Shown here: positions 1-12,532 of the stretch, piece after piece
How positions within the stretch are numbered: the first letter of the stretch is position 1
Layout: every line of letters begins with the position of its first letter
Assembly (NCBI GenBank): GCA_001792895.1
Contig: MARA01000057.1
Location: 124,001-188,000 of the forward strand
Length of the DNA stretch: 64,000 nt
Direction of reading: 5' to 3'
DNA from: Lentinus brumalis
Lineage: Eukaryota; Basidiomycota; Agaricomycetes; Polyporales; Polyporaceae
The notes under the pieces: model-generated
Databases searched by the model: none
What the model saw: the letters and a program-made list of their open reading frames with translations, nothing else
Told to the model about the DNA's origin: nothing
Made by a program: the position numbers and the translations under genes

Positions 1-939
1 GGCCCGTGTGCGACAGCGGTTGCCCCGCGTAGTCCATCGTGTTCGGCACCGGCTAGCCCAGCGAGCAAGGGGGAGAACAGCGCGAACGCGAAGCACGGAG
101 ATGGCGAGAGCGGGAGGAGGGGGCGGGATGAAGAGATTGAGGAATAAGAACTTGAGACTTGTCCTTATGATGAGTCGGGACCCTCGGGCAGAAAGAAGCA
201 AATCTGTTACATACTTACAGCCCAATAAGGAAGGACAGCGATCGCAAATTGACCCTTGTGCTTACGACATACTTGACTCTCCTGCAAGTCTAATCCTATC
301 TAGTGAATGCTATGATGCCGCTGCATTCTTCGACATCCTCCTGAGTCCTGACCCACTTGCTCCTCCTCCTGACAACGTCAACATCGACGTCTCTTTCATT
401 TACAGAGTGTCGACTGCGGGGTCCGCATTGGGAACCATGAACGACCACGCTCAGAACAACCCTCAAACCCTCAAATCGCAATGTGAACAGTACGTACTGA
501 CTCATCCGACAGCGGTGCATCGTGCCGTAAGCTGCCGTGAGGCGTATCTCACGCGGGAGTCTGAGGCAGTCGACCTGCCTCGTCTCGGCCCCGCGGGCCA
601 AAGGCGTTGTGTATATTCTGTTCCAGAGCACACGACCCAGGAGACTTTTACCTCTTGCAAGCAGAAGGGGATACTCACCTCGTGCTCGTCCAATGATAGT
701 AGTGAAGGAGGGCACGATGCAGCATCGTGTCTCCATGTCCGTGATATGATTTCGAGCTAAGTCTGATGCGGTCTCGATGAGACTTTAAGCACCGACGACT
801 ACAGAAGGCGGCTCGTGAAGGCGGCGAGTACCAGCTTTGGCTAAGCTCGTAGTACTTACGTGACATTCATTTCAGGAAACGACGGCGTCGTCTGCCTCAC
901 GACCGGGAGGCGGGTATCCTCGAGGCTCGCCAAGCGCAA
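1..939. other. left flank of retrotransposon, no confident gene
   Basis: I recognise no protein family here. An open frame runs through 8-760 on the plus strand, but its product is low in complexity and does not resemble a known domain. A short exon-like stretch lies at about 895-944: it is preceded by a pyrimidine-rich acceptor ending TTTCAG and followed by GAG then GTAAAC, a good 5' splice signal. The retrotransposon is inserted just downstream, so this may be a piece of an interrupted host gene. Confidence 0.3.
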
Positions 940-954
940 CCGAGGTAAACGTAT
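940..954. repeat. target-site duplication, 3' side of LINE
   Basis: The 15-mer CCGAGGTAAACGTAT occurs here and again at 12533-12547 in the same orientation. The flanking bases differ on both sides, so the match is exactly 15 bp. It sits directly against the A-tail of the minus-strand element (seen as T on the plus strand). That is the layout expected for target-primed reverse transcription. Confidence 0.85.
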
Positions 955-974
955 TTTTTTTTGTTTTTTTTTTT
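955..974 (-). other. A-rich 3' tail of LINE
   Basis: The plus strand reads a T run interrupted by a single G at 963, so the element ends in an A-rich tail on its own strand. It abuts the target-site duplication. Confidence 0.8.
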
Positions 975-1119
975 GTGGTGCTAGCTTAACTTGCAAAACT
1001 CTCGTTTCCAAGCCAGTTACGCAGGTTCGAAGCATTTCACTTCTGGTCACCTATTACCACCACTCCGGGGAAAATGCATTACGCACACCTTTCCAGGTAG
1101 TGTGGGGCTCTCCTCCAGG

Positions 1120-4100
1120 CTAAGTCCCGCCCGGTTCCCAAGGCATACCCACTAAAACCCCCGGTTTTCCTATCCAGTCCTCCGGGAGGCTGTCTCTGTT
1201 AAACAGTACGTTATCCCAGGTACTCAGTACCAACTGCCGCTTGGTCGCTTTCTTCTGGAGGCGCAGCGCCGTAAGTCCTTGATCTAGCTGCAGTCGCCTA
1301 TTTAGCGTGGCTTTCAGCCTACCTCTGACCTCCTCATCCGTGTGCCACAGGCTAGGGTCACCGTCCCGCTGTATGACGCGCTCGCATCGGAGCTTCCATA
1401 TGAGGTGCGCCGCTTCCATCGTTAGTATGCTCGTTAATCGTCGACGTCCTTGCGACTCCTTCACCGGGTCCCTTCCCACTGCAACCGCAGGTGCCGCTAG
1501 TATGGTTCCGTATGTTCGGCGGGTGTCTGCCATCCCCGACCGGTGCAACAGTGAGTCTACCTCCCTCCAGATCACTTTCTGGCCAGGTGCTTCGCATTCC
1601 AACAGTATGTGCTCCAGTGATTCTTCACCTCCGCACGCTCCGCACGCTCCGCACGTCGCTCGTATCTCGTACCCCGGGATATGTGTCCAGTACGCACCAA
1701 CTCGTAGTGCATCATGGAGCGCCTTCCACCAGAAGTCGCGCATGCGTCTCGGCATGTCTGGTTTCCTCACACCCTTCCAGATCATCGCCTCCGTGGGTAC
1801 TATCCCTGACAGTGCTTCTACAGATTCTTGTACTCGCTCGATCATTCTCCTCGTAGCAGGCCTGTCGCCTTCAGCGAACTTTCCTTCGCGGATTCCTTTA
1901 TACGCAAGCCTCTGCGTGATCCCCCTCAGCGCAGCACCACGCCTTAGGAACTGCTCCGGCGCATGCGGTAGGTTAGTTACGCCCTCCACTTGCGCTCCTG
2001 CTTTGGCTAGGGCGTCCGCGCCCTCATTTCCCTGGTCCCCCTTGTGCCCTTTCACCCATCTGAAGGTAGTTTGTGCTGACCTCGCACGCAGTCGCGCTGC
2101 TACATCCCGGAGTCGGTCCGCGTTAGCCACTCCAATCCAGCCTTTGTTCTCCCAGCGCTGTAGGTGTATCGTCATACCGTCCACCACGTATCTGGAGTCT
2201 GATACTATATGCAGTGCAGCATAGGGCGGGACCGCGGCAGTCGCCGCTGCTACCGCGTATATTTCTGCAGTCTGGTTCGTTTGCCTGCCGCCCGGCACCC
2301 GCAGTGCCAAGTTCCTTGGGTCGTCACGTCCAAACCACACTCCCGAGCCAGCCTTGGCCCTATTACTCCCGTTCATGTCACACGAGCCGTCAGTATACAC
2401 TTCGCAATCCATCCTTCTGACTTGGAATGGTCGCGGGGGTCGTCTCGCGGGCGTAGCTCGTGTGTCAAGCGACTTGTCAACGAAGATTCTGAACACATCC
2501 GCCAGCTCAGCCTCCTCCGCCACTGTCGGGTCGAAGAGGGTCCTTGTCTTGTCTTGCCGCGCTACGACGTTCGCGTCCTTGCGCCGTCGGGTGAGTGTGA
2601 GTCCGTCTCTGTCCTGCCTATCCGCCGCTGTCCAGATCGGTTTGAGGTTACATACTATCTTGGACGCTGCAAGCGCGCAGCGATGGGGGTTGTCGCACCC
2701 CCTCAGTCTCCTATCCTCATCACATTCTCTGCACTTGCAATGTTGATGCTGACGATGGGGAGTGCGGTCGTTGATACTCCTCGGGAGGCGGTCCGCGATT
2801 TTCGCTGCTTGTGCCGTTGTTCGCACTCCATGTCGTTCTCGAAGGCACCTCGCGGACTTCGTGTTGGCCGTTGACCGTCCTTCGTTCGCACCTAGGTGAT
2901 ACCATATGGGCATCGCCTCCTGCAGTGTCTTCGTCGGGTTAGGCGCATCCACACGTGTGCCATATTTCTCAGCTGTAAGGAGCATTCGCCGCAGAGATCC
3001 TGGTAATCCCCTTGACTGGCGTGTACTCACCTTCCATGTTTGCAGGAAGGCATTCGCTTTAGCATCGTTCTCGACATTTTTCGAGCTCGCAGCAACTGCG
3101 TTTGCGAACAGCGCGTCTGCAACATACGCCCACATTGGCCTCGAGGGCGTTAGGTTCAGGTATTCTCGTAGCCATACGATGTCGATCGCTTCGTTCCTCG
3201 ATTTCACGTCTAGGAGGTTTATGCCTCCGTCCTCCACCGGGCGGAAGAGCATCTCTCTGTTGATCCGTGGGTGAGCTTCCCCTTTCCACACGAACGTGCT
3301 GATCATGGTGCACAGTTTGTCCCGTACTGCATCCGGCATGGCCTGTGCTCGTGTCAAGAATTGAGTCCTGCCCCCGACCTCCATTCCAATTACCAGCTTC
3401 CTGCCATACATGGTCGGTCCTCTACGTCCCCAATGTTCGAGTCGCTTTCTGATCGTTTCAAGTATAGGCTGCCAGGGGCCAAGTGGGTCCGTGTCGTTTC
3501 CAATCCAGGCTCCAAGTGCTCGGATCGCAGTCCCGTCCGCCACCACTTTAGCCCCGTCAGGTAACGTTCTTGCCACTCTAGTCTGCGACGTCCCTGCAAC
3601 CACCTGGGCACGGTACTGTCTGGTTCCTATTGGTATGTACTCGGTTTTGTCTTCGTTGAATTTCGCTCTTGACGCCTCACACCACTTGCGGAGGATAGCC
3701 ATCAACTCTCCGCAGTCATCGTTCTCATGAGGTATGTCGTTGTGTCATCTGCGAAAAGCTTCGCGATCAGGCGATCCGTCGCACCTGGTATCGCATATCC
3801 TCTCAGGGGGGACGCTCTCAGCATCGCTGCTAGTGGTTCGATTGCAAGATCGAAGATGAGGCACGATATCGGATCGCCTTGTCGCACCCCCCTTGTTATC
3901 CGGAACCATTCGCTCGCTACCCCGTTAACAATCACTACGCTCTTTGCCGCATCATAGAGGTGTTTGATCGTTGCGATGAAACTCTTTGGCAGGTTGAAGC
4001 GTTCCAGGACTTTCCACAGGTAAGCATGGTCGATTCTGTCATACGCCTTCTCCTGATCTAACGCAATAATCATTCCATTTATCTCCTCAGCTTCCGCGTA

Positions 4101-5940
4101 GGCGACCATCATCTCGTAAGTTTGATGTGGTCGAAGATTTGTCTGCCCGGGACGAATCCCGCTTGGTCTGGGTGGATCATGGCTGGCGCATGTCGCGCAA
4201 GGCGCATCGCCAGTATCCTCGTCATTAACTTATAGTCCGAGTTCAACAAGGTGATGGGTCTATAGTTCACAATGTCTCTCGTGTCTTTCTTAAGCTTATA
4301 GATGGGACAGATCCATCCGTCTGTGAAGTCCGTTCCCTCCTCTACGCCATACTTCGCAACATCGTTGAACACTCTCGACAGTGCCTCAGCACGTCAAACG
4401 ACGGCTGCTTCCTGGCCGATTGTGCTTTGTGTCTTTCCAAGAGTGTTTTCCAGACCTCCACCGGAACCCCGTCCAGTCCCGGAGCCTTCCCGTTTGCGGC
4501 TTGGCGGATCGCCGCGCCGATTTCCACTTCCAGGATAGCCCCGTCCATCTCAGTAGCGTCCTGCAGTCCGACGCTAGCCGTGATATACTCCAGGACATGT
4601 TCCGTCGCGCGCATTTGCGCTTCATCCTCCTTACCTGGATCCCCTTGGAGTCCGTCGTAGTGCCGTTTCGCTTCCGCCGCCATACGGTCAGATCTTTTGG
4701 TGAGCACTTGCTCCCCTCCCGGGGGTTCTCGAAGAGTTCACTGATGACCGTGCTTGGCTGCGGTGCCGCATTGAGGCGGGTCCAGTATCTGCTGATCGTT
4801 TCTCCCTTTGCCCAGTCATTTACTGCCACAGCTGCGCGTTTCCGGCCAAACCGCCTGAGTTCAAGCTCAGTCAGACGGTCTTGCATTATCGCCGCACTTC
4901 GTTGTGCTTCTTCACTGGCGCGTGGTTCGTTCACTTTCGCCGATATGTCACGCTTCAAAGCCTCGATCTGTTTGTCAAGCTTCGGAATACATTGTTTGGC
5001 CCGCCTCCTGGCCATGACACAGAGGTCCTTTTGAACATTGCGTACCTCTCTGAGGGTTCAGCTCGTGGGTTCTGACTTCCATCCTATCCAGGTCCTCCTG
5101 CAGCCTCATCCCCATCGTATGGAGCTCTCCTAGGAATGTTTTATCCGAGAGGAGCGCCGGTGGCATCGCCCACCTTCCTTTGCCCTTGAAGGGTGCCTCT
5201 ACGTTGGCAATCGCAACCGTGGCAAGGCGGTGGTCAGTTCGTATTCCCGGTCCTGTTATTTCCCACTCGTTTGCATGCTTCATTAGCTCCCGACTCACAT
5301 AGATCCTGTCTATGCGGGACTGGCTCCCCGTGCTGAGCTGCATGTAAGTATACACCTTCAGGGAAGGGTCACGCTCCCGCAGTCCATCGTACAGACCCAG
5401 TCTCCCTTTCAGTTCGCCAAGCTTGTTCGTCGCGTCCTGGCTGTCTGTTCTGGGAGGGAGTCTGTCCATACTGCTCTCTACCATGTTGAAGTCTCCTAGC
5501 ATAACGTCCGGCTTCAGGAGCTGCCCCTGCCCACGCGCCTCGATCAGCTGGTCCCAGAAGAGGGCATTTTCCTTCATGTCATTCGGTGCGTAGACATTCA
5601 TGATCTTCAGTGTCCTCCCGTTCGACCACGGGACTATCAGGACAGCAGCTCGTCCCGGCCGTACACCCTTTATCGACGCTCCGTCCGTTGCCACTAATCT
5701 CTTGTTAGCGGCAAAGGCTATACCACGCGCTCCAGTTGGATTCTCTTCGTCCGGGTATGCCCACACTCGCATGGTCGCCCCGAAGAGTTCGTTGAGCAGG
5801 TCCGCTCTTTCCTGGGTCAGATGCGCTTCCTGTATCGCCAGGATGCAATCCGTTCGTCCCGGAGCATCTGATTCATTTTCCACCATTTCTCAGGTACCCC
5901 TCCTCGCCTCGTATCTCCGAATCCTCGCATGTTTAGCGTG
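1120..5940 (-). pseudogene. LINE ORF2: endonuclease, reverse transcriptase, RNase H (frameshifted)
   Basis: The endonuclease is read from about 5886 down to 4975, with IQEAHLT, VYAPND, LGDFNMV, SRIDRIYVS and TDHRLATV. Reverse transcriptase follows at about 4700-3000, with GFVPGR, ALDQEKAYDRI, GVRQGDP and LFADDTT. RNase H1 follows at about 2430-2000 with all four acidic positions (YTDGS, AEIYA, SDSRY, NEGADALA). A Cys-rich knuckle is near the C-terminus (CGACGACGG then HILLEC). The frame breaks near 5845, 5030, 4700, 4378, 4112 and 3725; homology to the intact copy at 60.6-64.0 kb resumes in another frame for the RT-region breaks. The last 861 codons (3705-1120) are uninterrupted. The enzyme would nick target DNA and copy the element RNA; this copy cannot. 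Confidence 0.88.
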
Positions 5941-7081
5941 CCTATCTTGATATGTGCTCGAGTCCGCGCCTTCTTCTTCTTCGCCTGGCGCCCTGGGCTC
6001 CTACAGTCCCCAGGACACCAGTCGCTGCCAGTGTCTGGTCGTTTCCTGTGCTACCATTTCCGGGTCGGGTTTCACTGCTCCCGCGGGTAGCACTAAGTCC
6101 CTCGCGTGCTCTTCCCTCCCCGTCTCGCTGTATGCCAATGCCAGTGCGTGCGTCCGTGTATGTTATAGCTTCTGATTGTGTGTGTGTGGTGGTTGTTTCA
6201 GTCAGCAGCGGTACAACCATACCGTCTGCTCAAGACACTTCTGTCCCTCGTCAAGGGTGACATCACGTAGGTTGCGGTTCGCGCTTCCGCTCCTGTTACG
6301 CGTTTGCTTACGCTCGGCTTGTCACACCTCAATAGGCTAGCCGGGTTGTTTACCTTGGGCTTTCCTGCGTTTTTCAACCAGTATATTTGGGCCCAAGGCG
6401 ACCTGAGTGCTCGGCGCGTCGTACTCGACTCGCGCGGGTTGTCGGACACGCTTTGCACTCGCAGATTCGGCAGCTAGTGGTCATCTTAGCTCCCTCCCGT
6501 TCCAATAATACCGTTCTCGAGTGCGTCGGCACTCCATTGGGAGTTATCACGTCCTCGAGCTGGCCAGGATCTTCGAGCACAGCCGGGCCTGCGTCACTGG
6601 GCATCAGCTTGCTCGTCAGTCCTTATCATAGCAGCTGGTGGTCAGTCCAGTTGCCGTCCTAGTTGTTCACTCTGCAATCCGCAAGTAAGTGAGCAGGGTT
6701 ACGGTTTAGTCAACTACTAGGGTACAGGTCGTCTCAGCCACATCCCGGGTCATAAGTATCGTCGCGTGGGTCGTGGTACGTAGTTATTCGTACTAGTCGT
6801 AAGGGGCCTACATCGCAACAGCTCGTTCCGACGCGTGACGGGGTAAGTCATTCATGATGGTCGTAATCTAGTTCGTGATAGTTCGTTCTGGGCCATAGAC
6901 GGATGTGTAGTATGAGTATCGTCGCGGGTTAGACAGGTCTCGTGGAGTCACGGCTAGTTGCGGTGCGTCGGGCGCGCCCTACGCCTAGCTGGGGTGCGCG
7001 GGGCACCACGCAGCGGTGCTCCTCCTCTCGCGTACGCGTTGCCTCTGTGCACCTGTGGTGCGTTGGGCTGGGGTGGGGGAG

Positions 7082-9416
7082 CTACGGACAGTAGTACGTG
7101 CCTGCTCCAGCACGCGGCCCGTTCCAACCCGGGAGGTCGTGAAAGGGGCATAGGTGAGCGGGGTGGTCCACAGAGTTGCAGCCAAGGCAGTTAGATATGC
7201 GTCGCACAATCCCCGTGCCGTTAACAAAGTTGCCATACGATCGGAGGCGGAGTCGGTCAGCCCACTCGCGCCATTTGGGGACGTCGTAGGTGGGCGGACG
7301 GATGTGTATGTTGGCAACTACATTCTGGTTGCTGAGACGCCAGGTGCGCACGGCGATCGAGTCCAGGATCGCGTTCACGCGTTCCCTGCTCGAGAGTTTA
7401 CTGAGCTCCGGGTGGTCGCGGGTCAAGTTTGCGAGACGTTCCCAGTTTTCGTCCTCTTCGAGGACTTCGCGCACTGCGGATTTGATCGCGTGCGTGTTCT
7501 CGTCGAAGAAGCCGTCGAGAGCCATAACCCAAGTGTCGGGAGCCACTGCTCGCTTGTACGTGAAGAAGGAGATAGCGCGGAAAGACCACGGGAAACGTGA
7601 CAGCATGGCTTCCTCCCCTGCCGGTGAGAGGCCCCTGATAGCCCAGACTCGCGGTCCGTCTCGAGCGCGTCGCACAACGCTGTCCTCCAGGTCAGGCGGC
7701 ACGACGCTCACGTTACGTTCACCAGATATAAGGTAGGTGAATTGGCGGAGCGTCTCCACCATGACGCGGTTCGCCTGTATGTTCTCAGTGAACTGGAAGT
7801 TGAAGACCTCGACAAGTACGCTGGTGTGCGGCGGGTCGTTCCAGATCGCTCCCATCCATCTTCGCGATGTCCCACGAATGAGTGCCTCGGGGTCGTCTCT
7901 ATACACCCGGGCCGTCAGCCGATGGTCAGCGAGCATAGGGCGGTCAACCTCCGGCGCGGTCGCGGTGAGTGCAGTTGGGATGGTCTGCTGAAGCATCAGA
8001 GTGTCATCATGGAAGGGAGGGATCGGGCTTGGGTTCTGCCGCGATCGTTGTGTGGGGATGTATCATCGTTCGGCGCCAGCACTGTGTCCATCCAGGAGCC
8101 CCGACCTCGCAGCATGGTGCGTTGCGGTTGTGTAGCAGGCGGCGCTATGTTCGTTGGCGATGATGGGGGCGAGGAGACGTCCATCGCGGACCCCTGCTGG
8201 GGAGGGGACTGAGGCTCGCTCGAGTCCTCGAAGTGGGGTACGCGCCTGCTTCCAGCCGAGGACTCGGCAGTACGGGTGCGGCGCGAAGCCTGGTCCTCCT
8301 GCGCAGCGGCCGCAGCGCGGGCTTCAATACGTTCTTGGAGATAGAGGGCTGCGCGCGTGTTGGGCAGCGGAACATAGCCGCCCCGGTGTCCCGCCACGCT
8401 CGGTGCGGCATGCTCTTCATTCCGGGGTTGTTCTCGTCGTTTCCGGTAGCCAGTAGAGTTAACGAGCGCATGCTCAGGGCCTCGCGTTCTTCCAGAAGCA
8501 GAGTTGTCCGTGCGGCTACCATCAGCCATGTCCTCGCGGCCGCTGCGAAGCCTCGGTCCCGTCTGCATCCGCGACGGTGCCGTCTGATCCAGGAGCGAGC
8601 GAAGGCGACTCGTGTTCCTATTATGGATATCGAGGACGTCAGCTTCGGAGATTGGGCGGACGCTTCTGGTCGGGCTCGCGAGGGAAAACGGAGATGAGGG
8701 TGGGAGTGGCGACGATCCTTCCATCGCGTTTTGGCTCTCTGGCGCGTGGGAGCGGCGATCGACGTCAGCTCCTTTGGAGATTAGCTTTCCACGAGGGCCT
8801 AGTTCCTCGGCGCTCCTGCGGAGACGCTCCAGGAAGGAGCTGTTTTGCATGTGGTGAGGGGTGGGAGGTTGACCAGAAGTATGGGCGTTGTCAAGAAAGA
8901 AGTCTTCGTCAGGCGTTACAGGGTTAGGATTCAACAGGGACACGGGTCGTATCACTGGTGTAGACGTAGCGATGGTCCTCTGGTTCTTGTAGCAGTAGCA
9001 GCAGCAACAGCAGTAGCGGTAGCAGTAGCAGTAGCCCCGCCCTCACCCTCCACGTCGCTCATCCAAGCCCACGGATTCTCGTACATTCTCGCATCACCAG
9101 ACTGCTCCGGGTTTCGCTTGTTTGGTAGAGCAGCTCGGGCTCTCTTGTTGTGCCCTCGGACACGGTGTTCAATCGTCGGAGAGGGAGAGCCTCTCAAGAC
9201 GCGCTTGGACGGGTTGGGTAGGGTGCTCACAGCAGGAGGAGCCAGGGGGTGCTTACCGACGAGCTCGTCTATGGTCATAGCCTCGCCCGCGTCGTCCATC
9301 AGTCCGTCTCCTTCGATCGCCTCCGGAATGGTTCTGAGGCTGAAGGCCGCCGCCGTGCTGGCGAGCGCCGGAACTTCCGAGCCAGGCCCAGCCGGGGAGC
9401 TGAAGTGCGCCCACAT
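7082..9416 (-). pseudogene. LINE ORF1 gag-like protein with CCHC zinc knuckle (frameshifted)
   Basis: Three consecutive minus-strand frames (9416-8952, 8955-7996, 7996-7082) join at a triplet repeat near 8985-9042 and near 7996. The proximal part is rich in Ser, Pro and Arg, as is common in RNA-binding gag-like proteins. Near the C-terminus lies CLGCNSVDHPAHLC, a canonical C-X2-C-X4-H-X4-C knuckle. ORF1 proteins of this kind coat the element RNA. The position upstream of the endonuclease/RT frame agrees with this role. A Ser/Thr/Pro-rich open frame ending at 9657 and starting at 9899 may be the original N-terminus in a further frame. No host gene is implied. Confidence 0.75.
8985..9042. repeat. 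GTAGCA-type trinucleotide repeat inside LINE ORF1
   Basis: The plus strand shows an imperfect run of GTA, GCA and ACA triplets. On the coding strand it gives an alternating Ala/Thr tract. The ORF1 reading frame changes immediately downstream, so replication slippage could have caused the frameshift. Confidence 0.7.
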
Positions 9417-10593
9417 GGTGTCGCTATTGTCGTCCGAGCGAGTAGTCCCGCGTCAGGAGTTCGAGCGCGGTCAGCAGTCGTCGAAGTGGGCTGGCGTCGG
9501 GCTACTAACGCGTTGGGGTAGGGACCGCGCTGCTCACGCCGGTCATTGCGCCTGGCAGCCAGAGCCCTGCTGGTGGGGCTCGGGGACGCGTCCCAGCCAG
9601 GTGTGCAGCCGTGGCCGGGTTGGGCGACGAGCGGAGTCTCCGGATCTGCTATAGTGTTAGGCGATGTCCCAATGCGTCGATACCACGCTCGGGAGGCTGG
9701 AGCTCGTCTCGAAGCTCACGTTCGCGTTGTTCACCGCGTTCGCAGCACCCGGGGCGATGCCGCCTTGACCCCGCGGGGGTTCTTGTTCGATTATTTCACC
9801 ATCTTCCGGAGTAGCGGCCACCAGGACCCTTCCGAGCGTCGGGGTCGGCGTACTGGTCGGCGAGACCGCTTGGTCGAGGGAGAGAGGCAGAGTAGACATG
9901 CTGGGGAGTGTTCTGGTCTTGGGTAGAGGCGGCTGGGGAGGCAGACTCTAGCGGTGTTCGTTCCCTGTCCTTGCTTTTGTGAGCGGAGCTTCTTGCTGCA
10001 TCAACCCGGTTCTCTGGGCGCGCCGTCCTCAAGACCTGTCTTAACTAGGGGAGTCACATATTCCAGGACAGGGTTGCAGGGCTGGCCTTCGCTTCTTCAC
10101 CCGCAGGGCGTCCGTTCATTGCTGGTGGTTTGCCAATGTCGGCCATTGCTGCGGTTTAGTGAGCTAGCGCTTAGCTCCCGGCCAATTGCTGCCCACCACG
10201 CATGGTGTCTTCTTTCCTTTTTCAGGCCGCACAGCCCTCCAGGGTCGCACATGTGCCGCATTCTTTCCTCTTTGACCATTCCTGGCCACGACTTTCCTGG
10301 CCGCGCCATCAGCGCGCCATCTCGCGCCCACTTTCGCTTGATAGTCGATCTTCCCGGGTGCAGCCTTCGCAAATTGCACTCCCATCCTCTCGCAGCCCTG
10401 GGGTAAGTTTGTCGGCCCATACTGACTGGTTATGTCATGGCTTTGGGGTGCTCTCCCGCTGCTTGCAGCGCATGGTACTTCCCAGCTTCATCTGGGGCCG
10501 TTATCGATGTGTCTGCCGTTCATTGATCGCGATAGAGTTCACAGGAATCCAGAGGAAGGATGTCATATCGTACACGCGGCCTGCGCTTCCATC

Positions 10594-11097
10594 CTAGGTA
10601 AGTCCGCATCGCGTTTCATCCTCTATCTGCCATCCTATCGCGTCCAAGTTTCCACGTCGCCGCTTCCTCCTCGGCTTGCGCATGTCTGACTCGTCTGTCA
10701 GCGTCTGCGTGTAGACGTACAGAACCCCTTCCCGGACTTGTCCCGGTTCCCGCGTTGTGCACCAGTGCGCCCCGCATTCCCATGTGTCGGGCGGGAGCGT
10801 CACCATCGGGTGGCTAGTCGCGGTGTCTTCCCGCGCCTCCCTCGGGCCTTTTCCAGGCTTCAGGTGCGCGAGGCGTCGGACCGTTACGTCCGGTATGTAC
10901 GGCACTTCCAGCCGGACCTTCCGTACAACGTTCCTCCAGCAATCATTCTGGATCTCCAGTCCTACGTCCGCTCCCCTCCATCCCATCACTCGCGTGATTC
11001 TCCCGACTATGTGTGCATCATACGCGTGGTAGAGGTTGGGAGGGGCGTCGAGTGTGGAGTAGCATGCAGGCGAGGTAGCGTAGATCTTAACCATCAT
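10594..11097 (-). CDS. unidentified 167-aa ORF in the LINE 5' leader
   Basis: The frame opens with tandem ATG codons at 11097 and encodes a protein with a mixed, globular-looking composition. It has several Trp and Cys residues and a strongly basic patch near the C-terminus (KPRRKRRR). I recognise no family. It lies inside the target-site duplications, upstream of ORF1 and on the element's sense strand. It could therefore be an accessory ORF of the retrotransposon, part of a nested element, or captured host sequence. The other frames in the 9.9-12.5 kb leader are shorter and look random. Confidence 0.35.
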   Translation of the reverse strand: MMVKIYATSPACYSTLDAPPNLYHAYDAHIVGRITRVMGWRGADVGLEIQNDCWRNVVRKVRLEVPYIPDVTVRRLAHLKPGKGPREAREDTATSHPMVTLPPDTWECGAHWCTTREPGQVREGVLYVYTQTLTDESDMRKPRRKRRRGNLDAIGWQIEDETRCGLT

Positions 11098-12532
11098 TCC
11101 CAGCGCTAGTGGCTCCGTCGGTCTTATAATCGTCCTGTATGTATGGGTTTTCGCCAGGAATTCAGTCCGCGTCGTGGGGTTCCCGTCAGCGTATCCCGTC
11201 CATTTCGCGAATATCGGGGTGGGTGCAGGGGGGGCGGATTGGCCTTGGCGGGCGGTAAGGTTGCGGGTAGGGCGCTCTGGAAGCGAGTAAACATATCCCC
11301 AGTTAGGAAATATTCCGTGCTTTGGCCACAGGACAAGTAGATGATCTTGTGGGTCCTAGAGGGTCAGAGGGCAGCCTGTGGGATGGTCTGAGGGTGTTTA
11401 TATGCCAGCAAACTCAGGTGCTCAGGGTTGGGGACGGCGATCACCCTGCAGCGCATTCGCGAAGCGTCCATGGGCGTCCAAGTGCTGTTATGAGTCAGCT
11501 CACTCCGTTCCGTCCTAGGGACAATCTGGATCGTTATCCTATGTGTCTCAGGACGTCCTCCAATTTTCCGGCGATTTTCCAGCCTAGGCGTGGTCTCCAA
11601 GTGCAAATCGCCTCTAGCGCCGTCGTCGTCGCTACTCATCGCATCCCGTGCATGCTAGCAGTTCTCATCACTCTCATCCCTTCGGAGCCGCCGGGATATG
11701 TTGTCAGCTCGTCTCGGAGCCTGCTGTCTCTTCGTTTAGCCCAGCAGGAGCTAGAAAGTGCGGGATGGTGTGGGTGTTACCCGCTTTCGTCTTTTCGCGT
11801 TGAAGTCTCGCACTTTGACGCTTGGCTCCCAATATGGGAGTGTTCACGTGGCTCATTAGCGCCCTGGTGCGTTCACTATTATCTTCAGCTATGACAGGCT
11901 TGTTCTGCGTGCTTTTCAAGGCCATTTCGCATCCGCTCAGCTGGACGCTCCCTGTTTCTGCTCCTCCGTGCCGGCAGGCCAGTCCTTACCAGGCTGAGTT
12001 TTACAGTTAGATGCACCCGTGCTCGGTTGCCCTCCTCGTTCTTCCCATGGACCTTCCGCCTGGGTGAGCGCGCTCACAAGCTGGCGCTGTCTCAGCAGCC
12101 CATCAGTTCCGGCGCATCATCATCGTCATTTCTCATTTGTCAGGTTTGTTTTTCCGCGTTCCCTGCTACTCCCTCATAGTCCGTACTCTACTGTCAATCC
12201 TCCCTGTCGGGCGAGGACTTGCATGGTTCGTGCAGTGCCCACGGGTCGTCTTGGATGTTCGTCGTAGACGTTGGTCCTGAAGCAGGGCATGGGCCAAGGG
12301 CCTTCGGGCATCTAGCGTGCCTCCAGTCTACTAGCTGAGATCCAGCAATCCGCCCTCGTTTCCGGCTTTTCAGGATCGCGTCCTGGGCCGTTCGCGGGCC
12401 TTTAGCAATGCTAATGTCTTCTCGGCAGCTAATCTGCGTTTTCTGCTACAGCAACAACCCCGGTATGGCTGCTCCTAGGAGCCAGTGACCGTGGGAAACC
12501 GACCGATGATGGTGGTAAGTGGAAGAGGAGCT

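Larger units (their letters stand above)
955..12532 (-). mobile_element. full-length Tad-like non-LTR retrotransposon (LINE), degraded
   Basis: This is a minus-strand element of about 11.6 kb bounded by a 15-bp target-site duplication. From its 5' end it contains about 2.6 kb of leader (with an unidentified 167-aa ORF), ORF1 with a CCHC zinc knuckle (about 9.4-7.1 kb), about 1.1 kb of spacer, and ORF2 with APE-type endonuclease, reverse transcriptase and RNase H (5.9-1.1 kb). A 145-bp 3' UTR and an A-rich tail follow. The combination of gag-like ORF1 and RNase H-bearing ORF2 matches the fungal Tad clade. The element is longer than the roughly 7 kb I recall for Tad1, mostly in the leader and spacer, so a nested insertion in the leader is possible. 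Several frameshifts make it non-autonomous now. Confidence 0.85.

Noticed and set aside
8..760. 250-codon plus-strand open frame at the left edge
   Set aside because: Composition is low in complexity and no family, signal peptide or splice pattern is evident; it overlaps equally long antisense frames.
1307..2224. 305-codon plus-strand frame
   Set aside because: It is the antisense shadow of the LINE RNase H region.
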